Below are positions 1 through 11,858 of a stretch of 64,000 nucleotides of DNA, piece after piece (the first letter of the stretch is position 1; the number at the start of each line of letters is the position of its first letter). The notes beneath the pieces were generated by a model. That model was not told the DNA's origin, made no database searches, and worked only from the letters and a program-made list of their open reading frames with translations. Both the position numbers and the translations under genes were made by a program. The DNA is from Carallia brachiata (lineage: Eukaryota > Streptophyta > Magnoliopsida > Malpighiales > Rhizophoraceae), in NCBI GenBank assembly GCA_021464245.1, contig JADCRB010000114.1, positions 1,302,001 to 1,366,000 on the forward strand, written 5' to 3'.

Positions 1-162
1 CAAATTAATTAAATTAGAAGTAAAAAATCATTTTATTACTCCCGTATTATTATCATATTCTCTAATTATTACCAAAATAATTTTATTTTAAAAAATAAGA
101 AAAAATTGAAGTATCTCTATCTCCCTATTTTTTTGTAGTACAAGTGAGACATTGCACATTAT

Positions 163-192
163 AAAAAAGAGAGAGAGAGAAAGAGAGAGAGA
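163..192. repeat. GA/AG microsatellite
   Basis: Nearly pure GA dinucleotides with one AAG interruption, read directly. Confidence 0.85.
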
Positions 193-439
193 CATGCTAC
201 TTTATTTGTCGAGCAGAAGTACAAATAAGAAATTTTTCTGTTTAATAATTTGTGTTTTTATTAAGTAAAATTGATCTAATATAATCTTTTAGTGAATTTT
301 GATCAATTCTCATGAATATTTAAAATTACGAATGAATATGATATATATATATATATATTATAATAATAAAGTTGGTAAGAATAAATAAAAACATTGATGA
401 TTGATGATATGTATAAATTGAAAAAAATTATAATTTTTT

Positions 440-620
440 TTATTATATCAATCCGTCTAAACCGATTAAATCTAACCCGCCGTTGGCTGATTGGATTGGA
501 TGGATTGGGTTGTATGGCAGATTGGGTGTGGATGAAAAATTATCCAACCCGCCGACGGTGGATTGAATACAGATATACCTCGAAATCGACCCAATCCGAC
601 CCGCGAACACCCCTACCCAC
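440..620. repeat. Dispersed repeat, copy 1
   Basis: The stretch is rich in ATTGGATTGGATGGATTGGG-like words and runs into a GAATACAGATATACCTC segment. A degenerate copy in the same orientation is seen at about 45553-45712 (TTGGATTAAATGGATTCGG, then GATGCAGATATACTTC). It is probably an interspersed non-autonomous element; the class is not determined. Confidence 0.5.
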
Positions 621-2841
621 AATTGTTGGCTCCCCTCTTTGCAAATTGTATTAAAAAAAAAAAAGAAATCAGTGGGTATTTATTTATTGGTTATTTCACA
701 AAAGTGTTTGTATTTTGGTTGAAAAAAAATTACTTTTTTTTTATGTATTTGAAGTAAGTTCTTTTTACTATTCAAATTATCGTAAATTTCATTAGGATTC
801 AGATTCTTGATTTGAAAATAAAAAACTTTTTTTACACTTTAAAATGCATTTTTGACTTGCAAAATGGTTGTTAAAAATCTAAAATTTTCCTAATTAATTA
901 AAAAAATTATTTTTTATTTCTAAAGGTTTTCAATTTTGTGGTAAGACGACCAGAATCAAACAATTTCATTGAGGAATTATGAAGAACTAATCTTTGTTCA
1001 TAAAATAGAATAACGAAAAAATTCATAAAACCGATTCAAACAAATTTAGAATTACACTTGTTATTGATGTAGTACTTCCTTAGAACTAATAATGTGATGC
1101 ATGGCCTTGTGGGAAATATGCCTAATTTTCCGATTCTTTGCATCCGAATATACAAATGTAATATTTTCGATGGAACTCTTAGGCACTACTCCTTTCCCAT
1201 TTTATGAAAAAAATAAAAGAAGAATGAATTTGATGCATGCAAGCATATTTAGTGTTGAGCTTTAGGGCCCAGTATCAAGGAATTCGCATTTGCTTTTGTG
1301 AATTGCATTGAAAGTCAATTATCTCTAAATTTCAACGAGTTTAATGGAGTTAATAAATTTTTTCTTCGTTTTACGAGTAGAAAACTAAACCCAATAATTA
1401 AATTTTGATGTACAAAGAAAGAAGCGTGCTGCTTTGTGGACTTCATTATTAATTTCGTTCGACCAAAATCTATATCGATCTTCCATTATTATACGACTCT
1501 TTGGGACTATAACCACAAGTAATTATATCTTCCTTATTGATTGCAATATATATCAATTAGAAGACTGATCAACAATTAATGGAAGCCTTTTAGAAAACCA
1601 AAGCAAATAGAGCATGCCGAAAATTGAATACACAGTGGCACTCATCCTTGGGGACTATCTATAATCCAACCCTGCTTCATACTTTCCTGTAAAATAGCTT
1701 TCTAGTTCAAATTTCTTTTCATTTGCTAGTGCTCCTTTGGTTCAGATTTTTTTTTGAAAAAAACATCATGTGGGGTTTCTTTCTTCGTAGATGGGAATTT
1801 GTGGTACTTTTGTATAAAGCGTGGAATTTCTGCCGCTAAGAGAGGTGGTGGTGATGGTAGGGACGGTTATGGTATAAGAATGAATGCATCTGAAGTTGGG
1901 TTGAATGGTAGTGGTGAACTCGGAATAAATTATGGAGTTTTTTTTTTGTTTTTTTGGGTGTAAGGTGTATTTTACTTAGTGATAGTAATTTCTTTGCCTA
2001 ATCAATTGAATGTATTTGAGTTTCTAAAGCACTTAATGGAATGAATCTTTGAGTTTCTATAGCACTTGGTTTTATGAACATTTGATTTATGTACAAAATT
2101 CCGTTTGCGTGAGATCCTTCTAAACGTTGAGTCTGTCATTGTCAATCCTAAATTCACTCGAGCAAGGAGGAGAGTTATGGTAGTCTTGGTAGATCGACTT
2201 ACGCTTAATTGCATTTGAAACTACGTATTATCCCAAATTACTATGTCACAGATTAGGATAATAATCGATGATGATCAGTTCAACAACTCAATCACATATT
2301 GGGTTTGCATTCTTCTTTAAATCATTCAGCCGATTATTTCTATAAGATAGCCTAATAATAGTGCAAGATATCACTTAGTATTAAAATTTATAGTGAGCTT
2401 TAAGAGCATACCATTCAGGATTGAACATTATAATGTATTTCTTAATTTTGATTCTTGTTTGCATTTTAGGTATGCAAACCTTATGAAGGTTGTTCAACCA
2501 CATCTTATCTAATTGGTTATGTTATTTAGTCCCTGGAATATTGAGTAGTTAAAGGGGACAAATTAATAATGTAAATATGTTTTATCATAATTGATGCATA
2601 TATTATTGTTGTTAAAAATGTAACTTTCCACATTGATAAAGTGTGAGTATATGATCCTGTATCCGAATGTCCATGGAAATTTGCTACTTTTTGGTTTAGC
2701 TTCAGGGTTTGGAAGATTTGCATAAAAAAATGCAAAAAATAGAAGAATTTTTTTTCCTTATTTTTATAAATTGATCAGATCAATTTTATTAATAAAATAT
2801 TAGTACAAGACGGTAGGGTTGGGGATACAAGAAAAAGGTTT

Positions 2842-3760
2842 TTATGCGACAAGCTCGCCGGTCTCGGTGAATCCAAGATCTCTAAGGACGTCAGCGCAGC
2901 CTGGAAGGGAGTCCTTCTTCAAGAAGCCCATGGGGTTGACTCGGCGGACATCGGACACAACTCCATTGTTGGTTGTGAGGCTAATCCTGAAAGCTTTCCT
3001 CTGAAATTCTCCCTGGCTTATCTCACCGCAGTCAGGAACGCTGGACTTGACAGGAATAACCTCGCAGATTTCCTGTTCGTGCTCTCCATCAACTTGCAGG
3101 CGGTATGTTCCGGTCTCATCAGTCTCAGCCTCCTCGCTGAAGGTTAGGCTGCCTCCTTCGCGGTCCCTGCATTCCAAGCGCACCTTTGCCCCTGCATAAA
3201 ATTTTTCAGTTACCAGGAGGCCAGGAAATGAGAAAAAGGATAGAATCACTATAACTCGAACATGGAACTAACAGGTTTGCATAAAGGAGATTCTGTCACT
3301 CTCAGGCCATAATAAAAACAACTTTATAGGTGCATGCGAGTATTAAATAAAGGGTTTGCTGGAATTTTTTGGATCTTTCACCCCACCACATGAGATGGAC
3401 CCTAACAGGGTTTCAGGCGACATTGCTCTTTCTTGAAATTAAATTGCTGCTGATATGACTATACAAATTGGGTGGGGAAAAAAAAAATTTAAGACGATTT
3501 CCTTGTGCATGCATGCTAAGGAAATTGTCGTTGATGGTGTCACATTTAATTAGTTTTAGGATAATTTATGTGATGTACGTACCTTTCATGTATTCGGAGA
3601 GTTTGGTAACAAATTGGATATTGCAAGTGTCGCAGTAGACCTTGCCCTCCACGATGAAGTGGGATTGGCTGGCATAGGCGGAGCTGAGGAGGGACACGAA
3701 GCAAAGGGCGGTGGCGGCGAGAAAGATGGTGGTGATTTTGGGAGAGTAGTACTTTGCCAT
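2842..3760 (-). CDS. Pollen Ole e 1 / extensin-like family secreted protein
   Basis: Two exons: 3583-3760 and 2842-3191, with a 391-bp GT-AG intron in phase 1, giving 175 residues. The ATG at 3760 sits in a good context (AAAATGGC). Residues 1 to about 30 form a hydrophobic signal peptide ending SSAYA. The mature part opens with HFIVEGKVYCDTC, the Ole e 1 signature, and has six cysteines (VYC, DTC, LEC, EIC, PDC, PGC), as expected for three disulfides. Family members are small secreted cell-wall or pollen proteins (Ole e 1, LAT52, C13); no enzymatic activity is established. Exon 2 joins as EYMK-GAKVRLEC, which supports the splice. No neighbour is functionally linked. Tissue specificity cannot be read from the DNA. 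Confidence 0.93.
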
Positions 3761-6247
3761 TTTCTCTTGTTTTAGCAAAGGTACTACTCAATTAATTTCT
3801 GGGGTTTTGGTTATGTTGGAGAATTTATTGATGTTGGTGGTGTGCAATGTTGGGACAGGACAGCCAGGCATTGATGGCCAGAGGACTGCTATTTTTTTCG
3901 TGGGAGTTATTTGGCTGAATTTTCGGGTTTGGTTTCTTTTGAGAGGTTGTCATTTTGCTGTCTTTCGTTGCTTATGTGTGGGTGCCAAAACTTCGAGTAG
4001 AATTACTTAAGATAGCTATATGGCAATGGCAGCCAGCCAGCCAGCCAGCGGCATCGACATATTGCGCTTCACCAAACGTTACTGATTTTCTATTTTTGGT
4101 CGTCGTGTTTTGTCTGCCGAATATAGTCATAACTAATTTTAATGGGTCCAAGTCCTTCCGCCCATTAGACAAGTACTTAGATCTTGGAGATCCCGTGTTA
4201 CAATCATCGTAAAAAGGGTTTAATATTTATGAAAATTAGAAGAATTATCTCTATATTACCTAGTTTAGTGTGTATATATATATATACTAAGTGCACTAAG
4301 TTGGGTACCGAGTATTACTTTACTTTTTTTTTTGGTTTTTTACAAAACTAAAAGTATAAACACGATATAAGATTTACTATAAAAAACTTTTTCCTTAAAA
4401 TTTTTTTCCCTAAAATAGTACATAAAAATATTATTATCTTGTATATATGTACGATTCTGTAGATAAAATATGTATACCAAACATTTCTCTTTCCACATAA
4501 ATATTAATATTTAATGCCTCTGTTTGCAGTTCGGTACATAAGCGTACGTAACATTTTCGAAGTTCAAATGCATGCGCATAAGTTCATGAACAGCAGCAAT
4601 AGTCTACCTGCCAAAGTTTCCCACAGAGGGCAGCCTTGTGGCCGTGGTGGCCAGAGCGGTTCGAGCCCTGCCTGCCTTGCCCAAAGTGCACCAAAATGGA
4701 GGATGTTAAAGGTGTTCATGGTTCGTCTAAGCAAAGTTAATAAAAACCTTGTTTCAGCCATTTTGTGAACAAAAATTCAATCAAAATTTTTGGTTAATCA
4801 AATATTGACTAATAAAAAATTGCAACATAGTTCAGTAAATTGAAACCTGTTAAGCATTTGACAAGTAAAACAAAAAAATCAAATTGAATGTAAACAAAAG
4901 CAAATTAAATGTGGTTTTCTAAGAAAAATTTACAATCATTATTAAATATAAGATAAACAATTAGTTTTGTGAAATATGACTAACTTTGTGATATTATTTA
5001 GTGTACAAGTGATAATTTTCAGTATTATCATCATAAATAATTTTAGAAATATAGAACATAGCACTTCGATTTTATTCAGTTAAACATGGGTTTTCAAAAT
5101 CAAGAACTTTAACGAAACCGAAAAAAAAAAGAAAAGAAATAAATAAAACACCAGTTTTATATCGAGTATTGGTTAATAAGTTATAGAGAAACGTTTATTC
5201 ACTACTACGAGTAAGGCTTTTGTGGCAGCTGGCAATAAGTTCATCTCAGAGTTAACTTGCCAAACATTCCAAATGAACACACCATTAACAACTTTAAGGC
5301 TTGACACTGACATTTGAACTCATTTTTGCATATTACGAGAGACGATTTAAGTACTACTCGACTAAAGGTCGCTTAGTTATGTTAATAACAACTTTAATGA
5401 TATTAAATAGTGATCAAACATAGTTTTAATACTCTATTCACTTTTAAAAAAAAAAAGTTGAAGAAAGGATGGGTAATGCTAAACGTTATTTTACTTAGTT
5501 TAATTGCCCTACCTATTTGAAGCGAATTATTTTAATTACATTCTTTTTCGATGGTGGGAATATTTTCAGACAAATTTTGAGATTTTGACACGTTATCGTC
5601 ATGCGGGCATATTCCTTTTTTATATGGAAAATACCTTTTGATTCTAATGATGGATGGTAATTGGATTCATTGTTTGATTTAATTGGAAAATGCTATTTTT
5701 TCCATCCGAGTTGCATTTAGGTGCCATGCCTAAGCTTCCAAAATACATGATTTCAGGGAGCAAGTTATTGTAATTTTGATTGGATAAAATTTAAAGTTTT
5801 TGAGTTAATACTTAATTTGAACTTTAAAGTCCATTTGTTTTGTCCATTTGATTGAACATGCTGTTATTATTTTTGTGACAATTCGTCCACAATTTAATTT
5901 TGATTTTCAGAAATTGCATATTTGATTAAATTTGTGACTATGCCCCTTTTGCTTTGATTGAGCTATTTACGTGTTCTCACAGTGGAATCAAGAAAGTTGC
6001 AGTTCAAAACAAACATGTTTACTTTGAATTTCTTCATGTCACTTGCATTGCAAGAGTTATACGACTTTTTGAAATCTCGTATTCTAATTTGAAAAAAAAA
6101 AAATTTACGAAAATAGAGAAACTACCTCTCTACTTTATTATTTAAGGCAGAATAGGCTTCCTAATGAAAAATAGGGCAGACTCGGAGGGTGGTTTGAAGG
6201 CCTCGGATTGCCTCCCCTGGTGGCTTTGCAGTTCAAATTCTCTTAAA
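3761..6247. other. Intergenic region
   Basis: This is the upstream region of the Ole e 1 gene, followed by AT-rich sequence. It holds a short (CAGC)n-like run at about 4031-4050 and a TA run at about 4268-4285. No coding region with recognisable motifs was found on either strand. Confidence 0.55.
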
Positions 6248-6545
6248 GGCATTGCGAGTGTTGTGAAAGACAGTTCAGGAAAGTCTGGCTCTAGCATGAG
6301 CTGAGGTATGGAATATATAATAAAGGCGAAGTCTTGGCGTATTTATATTGATGGGTCATATCATACAGGCCTGCATCCGACATCCAATTCTATTTGCAAT
6401 TTCTTATGCTATAAATCATGCCGTGCATCCTTGCCATAAACGTTTTAGCAACATTTTGAAACCATACAAATTTGAAGCATCAAAGGTGTTGGCTGACTGA
6501 CTTTCATCCTTGTCTGTTGAGCCTTGCATATCCTCCGAAATTACG
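6248..6545 (+). pseudogene. Duplicated fragment of MAF1 (intron 5 to intron 6)
   Basis: Two stretches match the intact MAF1 gene downstream in the same order and strand. The part at 6248-6306 resembles intron 5 near 13056-13121 (GCATTG.GAGTGTTGT and a shared GATGAGCTGAG-like word). The part at about 6450-6545 resembles the end of exon 6 and start of intron 6 near 13345-13440 (TTGAAGCATCAAAGGT, then TTGAGCC.TG.ATATCCT). Most of exon 6 is missing or scrambled, so no protein is made. The fragment ends about 30 bp from the last recognisable QSOX exon, so it marks the point where the QSOX gene is broken. Confidence 0.75.
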
Positions 6546-9500
6546 AAGCCAATTTGCACTTTCGCCCACAGAGAACCTGTCCAGGGTCTGATGCATTTGA
6601 TGAAATATCCTCATTCCCAATGGCAGAGTCTCCAAACTAAGCAAACTTGGATCCTTTTTCTCATCATCCAAACCATATGAGCTGCAAACGATAAAAAATG
6701 ATGGAGATTAAAACAATGAATTAAACTGAGGTCAGTATTAGAAAAACAATGATGCATGAAACACTTGTATGGAACTTTGGCCAAAAACAGTCTCATCACT
6801 GGTATGACATTGCAAGCAAACACTATAGGAATACATTTCTCCCTACAGCAATGCTTGATATAGCCAATATTAAAGAAATCAACCCGGCTTGATGAAGAAT
6901 TAACCTATTTTCACATACTAAGCGAAAGAGAATTCATACACCTATTGTTCAGAGGCTCCATCCCATATACAATAGGAGACCAGAATCTTTCGTGACAGAA
7001 AGGTCAAAAACAACTTGTCCTGACTGGCAAGAAAAACCAATATGATGGTGTTATTAAATATGAACTATGAATTATTATATAGTCTTTTGATCTCATGTGT
7101 TATGAGTTCTTCAAGCTGGAAACTAAGAACACAACACTAAGATGACATCTTTTACAAACTTATCAAACTTTTTGCTGCCTGATGAGTGGCAATGGTCATC
7201 TAAGACTAAACATCATCAACTTTCCTATCCTGAGGAAAAAAAAAACATGTGAACAATATGATCTGTCTTCAGCTAAGAAGCTACTGGCTATCAGGACACT
7301 GCCAATTGAAGCTTGATTCAGATATACACCTGTTCAGGCTCAGCTAGGTAAAATGGGGTTAAAAACTAGTATTTATGCCTGGCACATACTCTCAAATTTT
7401 TGTGTTTGCCTCCAGGAGTCAGTTTCCCTTTGTGCAAATACAGGTTTTCTTTGCTGGAGGATTTTCTTCATTTGACATTTTGAAGTTAATATGAATTCAT
7501 AAATCTATATGCACACACTCAAAATACATGGATTCAAAAATGTAGCAAAGGACTGCAAAAATTTGACCAGGAACAAGCACTGGTTGTTTACACCTCATAC
7601 CTGCCTAATTGCTTGTTGATCCAATTAAGCATGCGTTCAGCTGTCCGTCCATCATCAATTACATGTATTTCATTTTTTTCTTCTTTACGATTCCAGCCAC
7701 CAGATACAAATTTAGATATTGGGCCCCAAAATAGCATTGGATAATGAACCACAGAAAATCTGTCACAGAGTTTCACATTTTCCTGCACAGCCAAACAAGT
7801 TAAGAACGGGTCTACTTTAATTGAACAATGGGACACATGAGAGAGCTACATCTCACACTATTCAAGAATGAAAAAGCTACATGGAATTACATAGACACCA
7901 TGACTTGGACACATCTCAAACCCGGACCTACGTGTCACACTCTTATAACCGTTGTTTGCACATTTTCAGTCTTTTTGATGCATGATTGCAGTTAACGATG
8001 GGTAACACCAATATCCAACAGTTATAATAGTGCAATGCTTGGTCGTGTTTGGAACACATCAAATTTTTTGTGTTCATGTAATGAACCTCTTTCAAGAATT
8101 GCCCATAGATGGAGGCTAGAATCAAATTCTCCACACAGTTAAACTTTCACTAGCTGCAATCCTTTACTTCACGAACCCTACCTAGGGGTTGAAAAGATTC
8201 TCTGCTACTGTTCTGTGAATCTAAACAAGGCTCATTATATTCTAGAATGCCATCCAACGCTGAGTCCCAGCTACTAGAATCTCCTATGTGAAAGACCTGT
8301 TTTAATCCTTTTTCGCCATAGTCCAATCACAAGTAGATGTGGTCTTGCTGTCTACCGTAACAGCGTTTTGCACCTAGAGTGTTAGATTTTCCATAATTTT
8401 AATATTAAAGTTCTCATAGAACTCCATAACTAGCTTCTGTCTTGAAAGCAACCAAAACTCACACAAAATTACCAAAAAAAAAAAAAAATGTAGGGGAAAT
8501 GCAAAAGCCCAAATTCCGAGTAAGCTCCAAGTAACAAACTCATGGACTTGACACTGCATTTCAACCTAACCTAAAACCTTAAGGCATTAGGTTTGCAGAG
8601 CCTTCCCACTTATAAGTTACTTCGCCTCTCACTTCTAATGTGGGATTACTTAACCACACAACTCACACTTAAAATCCCAACAAAATATGCGAACCATTGT
8701 TAAGGAGCAAAGTATCATTTTGGTTGTATCCACGAGGAGAAAAGGAGGTGATCTCCACAAAGCTTCACAACTAACATATTTCAGTTTTTGGTTCTGGAAA
8801 ATGGTTTTTTGAGGCTTACATTGAAAATATGTGGCAATCTACAAGTGCAACCAAGGGAGAAATAGACTAAATGGAGGATAAAGTTTGAATAAAATAAGAT
8901 CTTTCTTAGGAGGAATTCTTAAAGAAAATGGGGCAATGTTGTTAAGGTGCTTGCTAATTTTAGTCTCTTTTTTAATGAGTAAAATACACTCGTGACCTTA
9001 CACTACACAATAATTTTTTTTTAATTTAAATAGACCTCACTCATTATATGGTGTACGATTATGAGTAAGTTATGCTCCTTAAAAAATATGAATCAAATTA
9101 GAATTCCCTTGTTGTTGTTAAATGCAGAAAATGAATAACCAAAGCTGAAAAGGGAGCCTAATGGTGTGATTGCCTTCCACTGGTACGTTAAGGATTAACG
9201 TCGCACCAGAGATGACTGAAAGCCACAAAAAATTGGCAACCATTAAAAAATATTGCTCTTTTTTTTTTGGTTGCGTGTCTATCTGAATATGTGACAGACT
9301 ATTTCATGTAGATAATGCAGTCATACATATTTCCTTTGAACATAAGCATGGAGATAAACTAAACAGACAGATTCCACGGTTTATAAACACAAAGAAAAAA
9401 ATTGCACAGGATAAATGTACTGAAGAATAACAAAAAGAAAATCAATAGCACTAGGATGTGCACAGGTGAATGAAGAAACCTTCAACGCGCAATCCACCCT

Positions 9501-10388
9501 TGCCATCAATATTATACCAGGATGGACAGCATCAGGTCCATTAAAAATCCTTGCAACTTTTTCAAAGTGAGGCTGCATATTTCATCTCAAAGAATAAGAA
9601 GAAAAATGGGAAACTAGACGACTGCAAGGTTAAAATGCAAAATATGCCCATGAATAAAACCTTATAGTTTCTGCAAGCAGGGGACCTGAAAAGCAAAGCA
9701 GCAAAGAGAACAGTTAATACCATATCTCACACAATCCAAGACAGAATGGCAATTTAGCAACTTCAAAATTGTATCAACTGAGCTAATAGCCTTACTAAAC
9801 ATGAAAAAGGAAAATATGTCAATAGCTAATATCATCAAAACAAACCCTTTGAACCCTTCTTCCCAATCACCTCAATTTTATTCCAAGTAACATGCTTTTA
9901 CCACTGTACTATTACAAGTAGCCATGACATAAATTGCCAAAAGGAGGTTAAGCAATCAAACAAACCAAGAGCCCTTTTTGGCTCTTTTGATCTATGCTCC
10001 GAGGATTTGAACCTGGTTGATGCTGTCAGCTGCTCCACCACCAGACCCCGCAGTGGCCTAAAAACCTCCCTTTTTTTTTTTTTTTCACTAGCTCCAGCTT
10101 AAACTCGAACTCGAAACCTTCTGGTGGTTTCTAAAAACCTCTTTTTAGCAAATAAAAAGGTGGTTAAACAACAGAGAAAAGAGCTGACCAATGGGCGAAG
10201 AATTCGACGACAGCATAAGAGGCCGGGGTGTTTCTGAGCACTGCATCGAAATTCGAGCCTTTCAGATCAACAGCGTAAGTCTCGTTGGTTGTTGGTCGCA
10301 GGTGGGATCCTGAGGTATACAACGCCGTTCTGAGAACCGAAAACGCAGTCACGGTTAGAATTAGACAACATGTTTGAGAGGCAGACAT
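6504..10388 (-). pseudogene. QSOX: Truncated QSOX-type sulfhydryl oxidase (N-terminal thioredoxin part only)
   Basis: Exons read as 10189-10388, 9661-9685, 9480-9572, 7601-7782 and 6577-6681, all with GT-AG borders and matching phases. They encode a signal peptide, then AVDLKGSNFDAVLRNTPA, VVEFFAHW, RNYKPHFEKVARIFNG, RVDCALKENVKLCDRF, HYPMLFWGP and NWINKQLGSSYGLDDEK, the plant QSOX thioredoxin region. The family oxidises thiols in secreted proteins through a CxxC thioredoxin domain plus an FAD-binding Erv/ALR domain. Here exon 2 reads S-P-A-C (TCC) where the family has C-x-x-C. Exon 5 is off frame: an ISSNASDPGQ-like end lies in another frame behind a TAG. The Erv/ALR exons are absent. Ignoring the exon 5 donor, a 225-residue frame stays open to a TGA at 6504 inside the MAF1-like fragment. 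A truncated secreted product is possible, but oxidase activity is not expected. Confidence 0.82.
9975..10135 (-). repeat. SINE-like sequence in QSOX intron 1
   Basis: Read on the minus strand, a GGAGCAGCTGACAGC-type stretch is followed by GGTTCAAATCC, which fits a Pol III B-box. T/A runs lie nearby. It could be a degenerate tRNA-derived SINE. No clear target-site duplication was found, so this is tentative. Confidence 0.3.
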
Positions 10389-11500
10389 TGGAGTCAGACC
10401 ACAACTTGAAACAGAAACGCACACAACCACAGGATGTGGCTACATTAATGCTAACCAAATATAAGACAGATAAGTTCAAGATGGTGGACGGGGACTTCCA
10501 GGTTTCTCCGACGAAGACAAAAACAGCCGGCGTGGAGTTGACGGACCAATCTCTTTTTTGTCCATAACACATGCGACCGTTAAATGATCAGGGAAATTTT
10601 GTCCCGATAATGTTCATATTATATTTATGATAAATTTTTTATAAGTATAATTAAAAAATATAATATAAAAATTAATATTATTTTTTTATTTTATATTTTA
10701 TCACTATAATTATATAAAATATATTAATTATTATAATATAGAGAATAAAAACTCGTTTAACCATAATCAGTTTCCAGATAACTAAATTTCGTGAAAAAAA
10801 TGTGCTCTTAAAATTTAGATTGGCCCGGAAGGCGTTGGATGGGTTTAACACATGATTCTGCATCGAACAAAAGGATTGCCAAAAAAAAAAACTTACAAGA
10901 TGAATAGAATCTATTTAAAATAAAAAAATAAATTATGTATTATTAGAGTATAAGTAAATTTTATTTTTTTGATATAATCTATTGTTTTATTTTTTATTGT
11001 TATATAATCAATTGTTTCATTCATTGTTGTAAAAATAAGATTAGACTGACCAGTTTGACTGATTTAATTAGTGATTGAGTAGGAGTTCGGTCTAATTCAT
11101 GACTAATTTTTAAAAAAATTCGGACAAGTCAAAACCGAACCGGTTAGATTAGTTCAAATCAAATCAAAAAATTCATAAATTATACTTTAATTCTAAAATT
11201 TATTTAAATTATAATTTAAACTCTAAGTTAAATTAAAATTTTGAATTTAATTATAAATTTGGTTAAAATTTTTAATTTAATACTTAAAATTAAAAAAATA
11301 TTAATATTTAATCACTATTTATAAATATTATTTTTTACTTTATATATATATATATATTATTTAAATATCAATTTAAATACTAATTCAACTAATTTATATG
11401 ATTGAACTTTATATTATTAATATTTCTAACTTGATGACTAATCTGATTACGACAACTTCGAGTTGATCAACAAATTGTTTGACCTTTCTCCGAAAAGGCT
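10389..11500. other. Intergenic region between QSOX and MAF1 (divergent)
   Basis: The upstream region of the truncated QSOX gene is followed by AT-rich DNA. About 10615-10760 is an AT-rich foldback-like stretch whose words recur at 20716-20895 and 51120-51260. About 11030-11480 resembles 20940-21540 (CCGAACCGGTT words, then long A/T tracts such as AAATTATAATTTAA), so these are probably two copies of one non-autonomous element. No gene seen. Confidence 0.5.
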
Positions 11501-11576
11501 AAACCCTAGTGTCCTTAAACTTCAAACTGCATAAGCCCATCGGGTCCTTCGAGTCTGCCCCGGCCCAAAGTCCAAT
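11501..11576 (+). promoter_or_regulatory. MAF1 upstream motifs: telo-box, two site II elements, CCAAT
   Basis: AAACCCTA (telo-box) lies at 11501-11508. Two TGGGCY-type site II elements, seen as AGCCCA at 11534-11539 and GGCCCA at 11562-11567, and a CCAAT at 11572-11576 follow, about 290-360 bp before the MAF1 ATG. In plants this combination is typical of growth- and translation-linked genes. The link to this gene is inferred from position. Confidence 0.6.
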
Positions 11577-11858
11577 CACAGAATTTCAAATACAATAACA
11601 CCCCAATTATTTCCCAGAGCTCGAATATTCGAATTTAGGGCATTTTCGATCCCCCAATCGAGTCCTCAAAAATCTACCCAAATCACTGAAAAATTGCTAC
11701 CAAATTTCAGATTCCAGGCCCTTCTTAGGTCCCTTAATCGATTCAATTTCCTTCTTCGCTTCCCCATTTCGAACTTTTTTCTTTTATTTCAATCTAATTT
11801 CAGTTTCCATCTTCTCTTTGCAGAAAATTTAGGGGTTTCGATTCGAATTAACTTAAAC

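Larger units (their letters stand above)
1..2841. other. AT-rich intergenic region
   Basis: I see no convincing gene here. Open frames are short, lack recognisable motifs and are rich in homopolymer translation. The stretch holds a GA microsatellite, an AT run near 342-358, and a dispersed repeat at about 440-620, listed separately. The right end is the 3' flank of the pollen-protein gene on the minus strand. Confidence 0.6.

Noticed and set aside
1754..1963. 69-codon open frame beginning MKKTSCGVSFF
   Set aside because: No motif, no splice partner, ends in a T-run; likely chance.
4633..4690. GGTTCGAGCCC near 4658, resembling a tRNA T-loop or B-box
   Set aside because: No acceptor stem, anticodon arm or A-box could be placed around it; not a tRNA gene.
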